Source: an uncultured Dorea sp. (GTDB lineage: Bacteria > Bacillota_A > Clostridia > Lachnospirales > Lachnospiraceae). Taken from it: a stretch of 64,000 nt of DNA. Within the stretch, counting starts at the first letter, position 1; each line of letters starts with the position of its first letter. The translations under genes and the position numbers were made by a program. The stretch spans positions 42,843-106,842 of the forward strand of contig CAJTRO010000006.1 in the NCBI GenBank assembly GCA_910579015.1, given 5' to 3'. Below are positions 41,222 to 48,516 of this stretch, in pieces. Below the pieces are notes generated by a model that did not search any database, was not told the DNA's origin, and saw nothing but the letters and a program-made list of their open reading frames with translations.

Positions 41222-41821
41222 TCACTTTATAATCCCAATCTCTGACAATGGCCAGACACGGACTAAAATCTTACCTACTACCGCGTCACTGCTGACGCAT
41301 CCTACCGCCGAATTCCTGCTGTCTATACTCGTCGCACGGTGGTCTCCCATCACGAAGCATTTCTTATCCGGAACCTGATAGGGCAATGTGATGTTGCAGT
41401 CCCCCAATGCCTTCTCGTTAATGTAAGGTTCATCCAGCTTCACTTCGTTCACATATACGTTGCCGTCTTCGTCGATGTCCACCCAGTCTCCCGAACTTGC
41501 GATCACCCGCTTGATCAGGATGTTGTTGTTATAATAGAATGCGATAACGTCTCCCGTCTTAAACTTCGAACTGTTGACCGCCACTACGATATCCTCGTTC
41601 TGCAACGTATTTGTCATGGATGTTCCGCTGATCTGTAGGACCGGGAGCAGCAGGACCGCTATCAGAACTGCCACCGCCGCCACTACCATGAGGGAGAACA
41701 CTGTACTCTTCAATGCCCTGCCGTAGTTGCTCTTGTACCGTTCCTTCTTAAGTTCTGCTTCCAGAAGTTCCATGCTCGGAAGCTCCAGTTCCTTTATATT
41801 CAGTGTCTCTTTATCACCCAT
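41222..41821 (-). CDS. Signal peptidase I, Lys type
   Basis: A 199-residue peptidase with one membrane helix (about 40-63), catalytic Ser in ISGTSMTNTL and Lys in ILIKRVIA, then GDHR near 161, all S26 boxes of the bacterial Ser-Lys type. The long N-terminal cytoplasmic part (1-38) is charged. As the cluster encodes a separate SipW-type enzyme, this one probably serves the pilins and tip protein. Coupled to the coiled-coil gene by a one-base overlap. Confidence 0.93.
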   Translation of the reverse strand: MGDKETLNIKELELPSMELLEAELKKERYKSNYGRALKSTVFSLMVVAAVAVLIAVLLLPVLQISGTSMTNTLQNEDIVVAVNSSKFKTGDVIAFYYNNNILIKRVIASSGDWVDIDEDGNVYVNEVKLDEPYINEKALGDCNITLPYQVPDKKCFVMGDHRATSIDSRNSAVGCVSSDAVVGKILVRVWPLSEIGIIK

Positions 41822-42393
41822 TATTCCTCGGCCCCTCCCTGGACGGCAAATGCCGTTTCGTTCTGCTCACAGCCGTCTTTGAATTCTTCTATGCTGTCTT
41901 CAAAAATCGTCTGCTGCCGGCCATCAGTCTCTCCTGTGCTGTCGCAATATATCTGCATCTGCTCTGTAATCTCTCCCGCGCTGTCATATATGGCCTTGTG
42001 CGTCCGGCCTTCGCATCTCTGTCTGATGTTGTACAGATATTGGTCTATCGCCTTCTGTGCCGCCGCGAAAATCCCATTCAGCCTTAAAGAGGCTCCTGCA
42101 ACGGAATCTGTCCTGTTGATCTCTGCCTGCCTGTGCACCCGCAGCCGTTCAATCCCCGTCTCAAGTTCCTGGATACGGACGGTCTTGCTGTCAAGTCTTC
42201 CTGAGAGCTTATCAATCAGCAGGTCCTTCTCATGGACTTTCGCATACAGACGTTCGTTGCTGTCTGTGAATGCAAGAATCTCTCGATCCGCCTCTTCCTG
42301 ATCCGCTTGCAGTTCGGCCGCTTCCTTGCTCTGTGTCAGCAGCAATTGGAGGAGTTCCTGTCTTTTTAATCTTTGTAATTCTTTTACAGTCAT
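41821..42393 (-). CDS. Coiled-coil protein of the pilus cluster, shorter paralogue
   Basis: A 190-residue protein starting MTVKELQRLKRQELLQLLL, then a coiled coil (about 20-100: EAAELQADQEEADREI, RLDSKTVRIQELETGIERL). It resembles the 42611-43711 product over the first 120 residues. No signal or membrane segment, so probably cytoplasmic. The frame extends 14 codons upstream to 42435, but alignment with the paralogue and a GAGAGGCCGGG stretch favour 42393. Such proteins accompany Lachnospiraceae pilus loci; function unknown. Confidence 0.7.
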   Translation of the reverse strand: MTVKELQRLKRQELLQLLLTQSKEAAELQADQEEADREILAFTDSNERLYAKVHEKDLLIDKLSGRLDSKTVRIQELETGIERLRVHRQAEINRTDSVAGASLRLNGIFAAAQKAIDQYLYNIRQRCEGRTHKAIYDSAGEITEQMQIYCDSTGETDGRQQTIFEDSIEEFKDGCEQNETAFAVQGGAEE

Positions 42394-42521
42394 TCCCGGC
42401 CTCTCTTTCCGGTCTATATTAATGGTTCTAAACATTCAGTTTCTTAGCTTAGGCCTAGTATAGCAAACCGATAGTCAAAGGATGCGTCAAAAAACACATA
42501 GAAAATGGGTTAAATACAAAA

Positions 42522-42556
42522 AATCTGCAACTCTTTTGACTATAAGAGTTGCAGAT
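42522..42556 (-). terminator. Terminator after the long coiled-coil gene
   Basis: AATCTGCAACTCTT (42522-42535) pairs perfectly with AAGAGTTGCAGATT (42543-42556), and the minus strand continues with TTTTTTG. It separates the 43711 transcript from the pilus operon starting at 42393. Confidence 0.9.
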
Positions 42557-42610
42557 TCATGATTATTTGATTCCTGATTATGTTTTGTCTGATTCTATGT
42601 TTCTTTTTAA

Positions 42611-43711
42611 CTATCTGTGCCTTCCGAACAGAAAACGGCCAAAGAACTTCTTGGGACGTTCTTTTTGCGAGGCTTCTCGGGACGCTTCTTTGCGGGCTTC
42701 CTGCTGACGGCTTAACGGGGCTTCCTTATGAACTTGAAGCTTTTCTTCTTCTGTTATATTTCCTCCTGTTTCCGGTTCTTCCGAAGATGCGTGTTGCGCA
42801 GGCGGGGATGATTTGGATTCCGTCTCTTCTGAAAATGCGTGTTGGGCAGGCGGGAGTTGTTTGGATTCTTCGGACTCCTCCGACTCCTCGAGTTCTTCTA
42901 ATTTCTCGTTTTTCCCTAACTCCTTTACGGCCTCATATTCTGGACTTTGTGCTGATTCCTCCAAAACCACATGTTCCAGAACAGGCGAAGCTTCTTCCAA
43001 CACCGCATGTTCGGAAACTGGCACAGACTTTTCCATAAATGGCTCTGTGGTTAATTCCTCCAAACTCTCAGTCTCTTGTTCCCTCCGGTTTTCACACTCC
43101 GCCTCTGCCTCCGTCCTCTCCCGGCCTTCGATTTCTGCGTCCGTCTTCTCCCGTTCTTCCGCTTTTTTCTCCTCCGGGGATATTTCCAATGTATCCGGCT
43201 CCATTTCTGATGCTGTTTCTTCTATATTAATAGGTGGTGAATTAACAGAATGTGTCTCAACCTGTTGAGGCTCATCTACATAAACTGTCTCAATTGCCGT
43301 CATATACTCTAAGCCTTGTGGCAGTTCTCCCTGTCTCTGCTCTGTTTCCTGAAGACATTGCTCCGCTTCTTGCTGGGCCACCTCGAAAATCTTATATAAT
43401 TCCTGTGCCGCTTCCGTGAGAGATCCCATCTTATCCAGATCAATCCATTTGTCCGAATACAATTCTTCTGCTTTTCTCTCCAATTCACGGATGCCGGCAT
43501 CACTCTCATCGAGCCTGACCTTCAAAAGTTCCACTAATGCGTCTCTGTCATTCAGCTTTGCTTTCAGAATATCGTTGCCTTCCTTGAGCAGTGCAAGCTT
43601 CTCGTTCTTCTTGTCCAGTTCTGCCTGCATCTGGGAAACCTCATTCCCCTGTGCCAGCAGAAGCTGAATCAAATCTAACGGCCGCAGTTTACGAAATTCC
43701 TTTTCTGTCAT
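42611..43711 (-). CDS. Coiled-coil protein with long Glu-rich region, longer paralogue
   Basis: A 366-residue protein. The start MTEKEFRKLRPLDLIQLLLAQ and coiled coil (about 25-90) match the 41821 product. A region of about 190 residues extremely rich in Glu/Ser follows (EELEESEESEESKQLPP, repeated PPAQHAFSEE), then a basic end (PKKFFGRFLFGRHR) that could bind membrane or nucleic acid. PPAQHA(F/S)SEE occurs twice. No signal peptide. It has its own promoter (43770-43797) and terminator, so it is separately controlled from the fibre operon. Function unknown. Confidence 0.75.
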   Translation of the reverse strand: MTEKEFRKLRPLDLIQLLLAQGNEVSQMQAELDKKNEKLALLKEGNDILKAKLNDRDALVELLKVRLDESDAGIRELERKAEELYSDKWIDLDKMGSLTEAAQELYKIFEVAQQEAEQCLQETEQRQGELPQGLEYMTAIETVYVDEPQQVETHSVNSPPINIEETASEMEPDTLEISPEEKKAEEREKTDAEIEGRERTEAEAECENRREQETESLEELTTEPFMEKSVPVSEHAVLEEASPVLEHVVLEESAQSPEYEAVKELGKNEKLEELEESEESEESKQLPPAQHAFSEETESKSSPPAQHASSEEPETGGNITEEEKLQVHKEAPLSRQQEARKEASREASQKERPKKFFGRFLFGRHR

Positions 43712-43769
43712 AATAACGCCTCATTTCCAGTTTCACTTCTATCACTTTTCATATGGTACTACGTTAAAA

Positions 43770-43797
43770 AGTATAACATAAATATCAGAAAATACAA
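43770..43797 (-). promoter_or_regulatory. Promoter of the long coiled-coil gene
   Basis: Minus strand TTGTAT (43792-43797), 16 bp, TATACT (43770-43775). Confidence 0.55.
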
Positions 43798-43829
43798 TCA
43801 ATAGAGCCAAAGTTTATCAGAAATATCTC

Positions 43830-44124
43830 TTGACGCTTCTTGGGATATCTTTTATACTATAAGGCACAGATGTTGGTTTCGGAGAGACTGTCACAATTCT
43901 GAATATAAATATTTTTCAGCTATATTCCATTTTTCCAGTAAAATCATCCCGATTTCCGGGAATATTCAAGGATAATAAAGAAACGAAGACGCAAGCAGAC
44001 TGCCGCAGGAAGTCGTAGGTAAATAGCTAAAATTTCAGCAATGCCATTGTCTGTATTACTATTTTTTGTTATAGTAAATGTAAAGATAGTTTCTCCGTAT
44101 TGCACTGTGAAAAGGAGAGACTAT
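43830..44124 (+). promoter_or_regulatory. Promoter and 260-nt leader of the first Rpn gene
   Basis: TTGACG (43830-43835), 17 bp, TATACT (43853-43858). The transcript would carry about 260 untranslated bases, with TCCCGATTTCCGGGA, a small hairpin, and TTACTAT/ATAGTAA near the end. The same leader recurs at 45164-45460. Confidence 0.7.
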
Positions 44125-45084
44125 ATGGGTAAGGGCAAAGGGGCGGATATCGACAAAAAGTATGTTCCAAAGATAATGGAAGCGCTCGTTACAAAAGACA
44201 GCAAAGCACAGATAGAAGAACAGACATCTTCGTTATATCAGCATGAAGATGCCGCGTTAAAAGCCGGGATGGGCTTCTTTGTAGAAGAACTGCTCCCCTA
44301 TCTCGGGATTGAAGGCAAGGTCATCGGCTTCGCTCCCACAGAACTGGTTCATCTGGAGATGAAGAAGTTTCTACAGGATTTCAATCTGGTCATGGAGGAT
44401 GGTTCCTGGAAGCATTTTGAATTCCAGAGTGTAAATGAAGGTGCCAAAGGGCTGAGACGTTTTCATGCCTACGAGGCATTGGCAGAATACCAGTATAATG
44501 TGCCTGTTACAACCTATGTCCTGTTCTCAGGCACTATCCGGCATCCGATGACGGAACTGGCACAGGGCGAGTATACTTATCGGATTGTGCCCATTATCAT
44601 GAAGAATAAGAACGCCGATAAGGTGATCGGTGAACTTCAGGAAAAGCTGGCACAGGGCGAATGCTTAACAAGGAAAGACTTGGTTCCATTGACGCTGTGT
44701 CTGTTGATGGATGGAACGATGCCACTTAAGGAGCGGGTAAAGGAAACGTTTGAGATTACCAAGAAGGCAACAGGTATCAGTACAGAAGATATAAGCAAGA
44801 TTGAAGCGGTGGTGTATGTGATGGCAGATAAATTTCTGGATCAGGTGGATATGGAAGAGATCAAGGAGGGGATCAGTATGACGCGATTAGGTCAGATGCT
44901 GGTGGAAATGGGCAGAAATGAAGGTTTAAAGATTGGCAGAACTCAAGGCAGAAGTGAAGGCAGAGAGGAAGTCAATAAATTACACAACAGGCTGATTAAA
45001 GAAGGCAAGTACAAGGAACTGGAGCGTGCAACAGAAGATGCCGAATATCAGAAGCATCTGATTGCCGAGTACGGGATTTCATAG
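44125..45084 (+). CDS. Rpn-family recombination-promoting nuclease/transposase, copy 1
   Basis: A 319-residue protein of the Rpn/transposase_31 type. The PD-(D/E)XK core is within residues 60-125: EDGSWKHFEFQSVNE has the E-x-Q catalytic pair; AEYQYNVPVTTYVLFS follows. A helical C-terminal half holds GQMLVEMGRNEGLKIGRTQG and ends YQKHLIAEYGIS. Rpn proteins are DNA endonucleases that raise RecA-independent recombination. The AAAGGAGAG site fixes the ATG at 44125, although the frame is open back to 44041 through the leader. It is nearly identical to copy 2 downstream. Confidence 0.9.
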   Translation: MGKGKGADIDKKYVPKIMEALVTKDSKAQIEEQTSSLYQHEDAALKAGMGFFVEELLPYLGIEGKVIGFAPTELVHLEMKKFLQDFNLVMEDGSWKHFEFQSVNEGAKGLRRFHAYEALAEYQYNVPVTTYVLFSGTIRHPMTELAQGEYTYRIVPIIMKNKNADKVIGELQEKLAQGECLTRKDLVPLTLCLLMDGTMPLKERVKETFEITKKATGISTEDISKIEAVVYVMADKFLDQVDMEEIKEGISMTRLGQMLVEMGRNEGLKIGRTQGRSEGREEVNKLHNRLIKEGKYKELERATEDAEYQKHLIAEYGIS

Positions 45085-45460
45085 CGAAATCCCGTATTTT
45101 AATTTAAAAGCTTGTAAATCCACAGCCACTACAAAACGCGTGAAAAATGTACCTGTATTTTTCTTGACAAACTAAATCTTATCTTTTACACTATCCTATA
45201 TAGACGATGGTTTCGGAGAAGCTGTCACTATTCTGGATTCAGGCATTATTTTCAGCTATATTCCATTTTTCTAATATAACTCATCCCGATTTCCGGGAAT
45301 ATTCAAGCATATTAAGAGGAATAAAGACGTAAGCACACCGTCTGGGAAACGCAGATAAATAACTTAAATTTCAGCAATGCCATTGTCTGTATTACTATTT
45401 TTTGTTATAGTAACTGTAAGGATAGTTTCTCCGTATTGCACTGTGAAAAGGAGAGACTAT
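45085..45460 (+). promoter_or_regulatory. Gap between Rpn copies: promoter and leader of copy 2
   Basis: TTGACA (45164-45169), 17 bp, TACACT (45187-45192), then a leader of about 260 bases homologous to that of copy 1. No gene is seen in it. Confidence 0.7.
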
Positions 45461-46477
45461 ATGGGCAGAAGGGCGGATAAAAACAACAAGTATGTTCCAA
45501 AGATAATGGAAGCGCCCGTTACAAAAGATAATGAAGCACAGATAGAAGAACAGACATCTTCGTTATGTCAGCATAGAGATTCCGTGTTAGATAGAAAGGT
45601 ACAGGCAACAGAACAGACATCTTCGTTATATCAACACGAAGATGCCGCGTTAAAAGCCGGGATGGGCTTCTTTGTAGAAGAACTCCTCCCCTATCTTGGG
45701 ATCGAAGGCAAGGTCATCGGCTTTGCACCCACAGAACTGGTCCATCTGGAGATGAAGAAGTTTCTACAGGATTTCAATCTGGTCATGGAGGACGGTTCCT
45801 GGAAGCATTTTGAATTCCAGAGTGTAAATGAAGGTGTCAAAGGGCTGAGACGTTTTCATGCCTACGAGGCATTGGCCGAATACCAATATAATGTGCCTGT
45901 TACAACCTATGTCCTGTTCTCAGGCACTATCCGGCATCCGATGACGGAACTGGCACAGGGCGAATATACTTATCGGATTGTGCCCATTATCATGAAGAAT
46001 AAGAACGCCGATAAGGTGATCGGTGAACTTCAGGAAAAGCTGGCACAGGGCGAATGCTTAACAAGGAAAGACTTGGTTCCATTGACGCTGTGTCTGTTGA
46101 TGGATGGAACGATGCCACTTAAGGAGCGGGTAAAGGAAACGTTTGAGATTACCAAGAAGGCAACAGGTATCAGTACAGAAGATATAAGCAAGATTGAAGC
46201 GGTGGTGTATGTGATGGCAGATAAATTTCTGGATCAGGTGGATATGGAAGAAATCAAGGAGGGGATCAGTATGACGCGATTAGGTCAGATGCTGGTGGAA
46301 ATGGGCAGAAATGAAGGTTTAAAGATTGGCAGAACTCAAGGCAGAAGTGAAGGCAGAGAGGAAGTCAATAAATTACACAACAGGCTGATTAAAGAAGGTA
46401 AGTACAAGGAACTGGAGCGTGCAACAGAGGATGCCGAATATCAGAAGCATCTGATTGCTGAATACGGAATTTCATAA
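45461..46477 (+). CDS. Rpn-family recombination-promoting nuclease/transposase, copy 2
   Basis: A 338-residue near-twin of copy 1; from the GMGFFVEELLPYLG segment on the two proteins differ at only about one residue (GAKGLRR versus GVKGLRR). It is longer because a unit in the N-terminal region is duplicated: EEQTSSLCQHRDSVL is followed by a second EQTSSLYQHEDAALKAG. The catalytic EFQ motif is kept. The near-identity of the C-terminal halves points to recent tandem duplication or gene conversion. Start fixed by AAAGGAGAG before 45461. Confidence 0.9.
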   Translation: MGRRADKNNKYVPKIMEAPVTKDNEAQIEEQTSSLCQHRDSVLDRKVQATEQTSSLYQHEDAALKAGMGFFVEELLPYLGIEGKVIGFAPTELVHLEMKKFLQDFNLVMEDGSWKHFEFQSVNEGVKGLRRFHAYEALAEYQYNVPVTTYVLFSGTIRHPMTELAQGEYTYRIVPIIMKNKNADKVIGELQEKLAQGECLTRKDLVPLTLCLLMDGTMPLKERVKETFEITKKATGISTEDISKIEAVVYVMADKFLDQVDMEEIKEGISMTRLGQMLVEMGRNEGLKIGRTQGRSEGREEVNKLHNRLIKEGKYKELERATEDAEYQKHLIAEYGIS

Positions 46478-46489
46478 AGACCACTCGAC

Positions 46490-46575
46490 TGGCAACGTCA
46501 CTGGTTTTGCTCCGGCAGAATCGCCCCTGGAGATGGAGCGGTTTCTGCCGGACTTCAATCTTCAATCTGGTTATG
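46490..46575 (+). pseudogene. Decayed fragment of a further Rpn copy
   Basis: Just after copy 2, the frame encodes VTGFAPAESPLEMERFLPDF, which aligns with VIGFAPTELVHLEMKKFLQDF of the intact genes; the sequence then loses similarity. It shows that the array once had at least one more unit. Confidence 0.75.
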
Positions 46576-46591
46576 TATGTATATCAACATT

Positions 46592-47122
46592 TTACTCTAC
46601 CAAAATATACTGCAATCTGCTCCCTATCATACAGCCTGCCATACATCCAAACCCATTATGAACTATATCATCCCATTCAAACAGGCCGCGGCAGAATACA
46701 AGCTGGCAAGTCTCTATCGCACCGGAGATCATCACTCCTATCATCAGTCCCGCCCACCAGGAGAGCCTCCTCTGGAAAACAAATGGCAGAAGCAGACCTG
46801 CCGGAAACAGTAATATCATATTCAGCAGATTTTCCTTCAGCATCTCTCGGCTGCCATGATATACTGCCTTCCAGGACCAGAACAGTTCTAACTCGTAACG
46901 GTGCACGCCAGTTGGATTCCTTGTAAATACGGTGGATGCGAATACGATCCCAAGGAAGAGCAGAAGGAGCAGACCTGACACTGCCTGTGAAACTGCAATC
47001 TTCTGCTGCCGTACCAAGTTAAACGAAATGATCGCAACTATGGTGAAAAGTATCGAGAAACAGATAATCTCCCGGACTGTCCATGCCCGGTTGTGTGTGA
47101 TGAAAATCTGGTATAAATCCAA
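46592..47122 (-). CDS. VanZ-family membrane protein
   Basis: A 176-residue integral membrane protein with about five helices. The VanZ hallmarks are NLVRQQ early, LLNMILLFPAGLLLPFVFQRR and the C-terminal GAIETCQLVFCRGLFEWDDIVHNGFGCMAG with the E-x-x-Q and D-D-I-x-x-N-x-x-G pattern. VanZ proteins give low-level teicoplanin resistance; most chromosomal homologues have unknown envelope roles. TTG start nine bases after GGAGGT. It is convergent with the Rpn array. Confidence 0.9.
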   Translation of the reverse strand: MDLYQIFITHNRAWTVREIICFSILFTIVAIISFNLVRQQKIAVSQAVSGLLLLLFLGIVFASTVFTRNPTGVHRYELELFWSWKAVYHGSREMLKENLLNMILLFPAGLLLPFVFQRRLSWWAGLMIGVMISGAIETCQLVFCRGLFEWDDIVHNGFGCMAGCMIGSRLQYILVE

Positions 47123-47204
47123 TTGTGCATTACCTCCTGTTTCGGACTATATTATCACAAAGTCCGGCGATTGGCAAATCCTTCCTCCAAGCACCGTATT
47201 ACGA

Positions 47205-48392
47205 TCACATCCCCCGCGTCACGATTCCATCCCCATACTTTGCTCTGACCTTCTCAAGAGCCTGATTGAGCTTCTTTTTCTTCTCCCGCTTCGGATCCGG
47301 CCTGAACTGTGGATCGAAGATGGTCATCTGCTCCGGCTCATCTGCTTCCGAAAGCTTTGAACTGCGGATCCCCAACAGACGGATCGGCGTCTTATCCCAC
47401 AGCTCCTGAAACAGCAGTACAGCCTCCCTATATATTTCCTCATCCTGGTTTACCGCCCTGGCAAGCTGTCTCTGGTGGGACACACTCTCGAAAGTATGGT
47501 ACTTGATCTCCACACTGAGCATCTTTGCCTTCTGCCCTGCGCCGCGAAGTCTCCTGCCCACACTTGCGGCAAGCTTCCTGAGGATCTCACACGCTTCCTC
47601 CTCCGTAACAGCGTCCCTGGCAAGGGTGGTAGAATTGCCGATCCCCTTCGCCTCCGCGCGCTCCGGCTCCACCACCTCGTCCCCGACGCCATTTGCGAAT
47701 TCCCACAGCTTTCTTCCATGGCTCTTAAGATGAAGTTCCAGAAGTCTCGGATCCATAACAGCGAGGTCTCCAATGGTATGTATGTCCAGCTTCTGTAGGA
47801 CCTCCACGCTGGAACGCCCTGCCATATAGAGCCTGGATACCGGAAGAGGCCACATCTTCACCTGTATCTCCTCCGGAAAAAGGGTATGGATCTTATTGGG
47901 CTTCTCAAAATCCGACGCCATCTTCGCCAGAAGCTTGTTATCTGAAATGCCTACATTTACCGTGAAGCCGAACCGGCTGTATACCTCGTTCTTGATCTCC
48001 ATGGCGCCTTCCACCGGGGCATGATAGTCCTTCACCTTCTCCGTAAAGTCCATATAGCATTCGTCCACGCTGACCTGTTCGATCACCGGCGTATATCCCC
48101 GCAGATATTCCATAAGACACTCACTGTAACGACTGTAAAGCTTATGATCCGGCGGTTCCATCACAAGCCCCGGACACTTGCGAAAGGCATTCGCAACAGG
48201 TTCCCCTGTACGAATGCCGTATTTCTTCGCAGGAATAGACTTTGCCAGTACAACGCCGTGCCTGGACTTCTGATCTCCCCCGATAATAGAAGGAATCTTC
48301 CGCAAGTCTCTCTTCGCGCCATTCTTCAGTTCCTCCACCGCCGTCCAGCTCAGGTAGGCAGAATTAACATCTATATGAAATATCACCGGCAT
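47205..48392 (-). CDS. dinB: DNA polymerase IV (Y family)
   Basis: A 395-residue translesion polymerase. The catalytic acidic residues appear in FHIDVNSAYLSW and VSVDECYMDFT; then the VGISDNKLLAKMASDFEKPN fingers/thumb stretch and a little-finger domain from about 240. The C-terminal QMTIFDP is a beta-clamp binding motif (QxxIFD). Bypasses DNA damage with low fidelity. No LexA box is obvious upstream. It follows clpB in orientation, separated by a short gap containing a duplicated piece of clpB. Confidence 0.95.
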   Translation of the reverse strand: MPVIFHIDVNSAYLSWTAVEELKNGAKRDLRKIPSIIGGDQKSRHGVVLAKSIPAKKYGIRTGEPVANAFRKCPGLVMEPPDHKLYSRYSECLMEYLRGYTPVIEQVSVDECYMDFTEKVKDYHAPVEGAMEIKNEVYSRFGFTVNVGISDNKLLAKMASDFEKPNKIHTLFPEEIQVKMWPLPVSRLYMAGRSSVEVLQKLDIHTIGDLAVMDPRLLELHLKSHGRKLWEFANGVGDEVVEPERAEAKGIGNSTTLARDAVTEEEACEILRKLAASVGRRLRGAGQKAKMLSVEIKYHTFESVSHQRQLARAVNQDEEIYREAVLLFQELWDKTPIRLLGIRSSKLSEADEPEQMTIFDPQFRPDPKREKKKKLNQALEKVRAKYGDGIVTRGM

Positions 48393-48451
48393 ACCACTTT
48401 GCCCCTTTCGTCCATATGCTGACCGCTTCTTCTCCTGTAAGCTTCCTCTTA

Positions 48452-48496
48452 TCAGGCTTTTTTGCGCTCTGACGAAGCATACGCCTTTAGTTTCAT
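48452..48496 (-). repeat. Duplicated clpB 3' end
   Basis: Downstream of the clpB stop a 15-codon frame encodes [14 protein letters not shown] and a stop, nearly the same as the clpB C terminus [14 protein letters not shown]. The copy lies 20 bases beyond the true stop. It is a remnant of a local duplication or recombination. Confidence 0.8.
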
Positions 48497-48516
48497 CTCC
48501 CGTATAAATCCTCTAC

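Noticed and set aside
44041..44124. Hydrophobic N-terminal extension of the Rpn proteins (also at 45377-45460)
   Set aside because: The frame runs through the conserved leader hairpin and lies upstream of the real ribosome site.
43830..46575. Insertion sequence with terminal inverted repeats
   Set aside because: The duplicated units have no terminal inverted repeats or target duplications that I can see; they are tandem copies of a gene with its leader.
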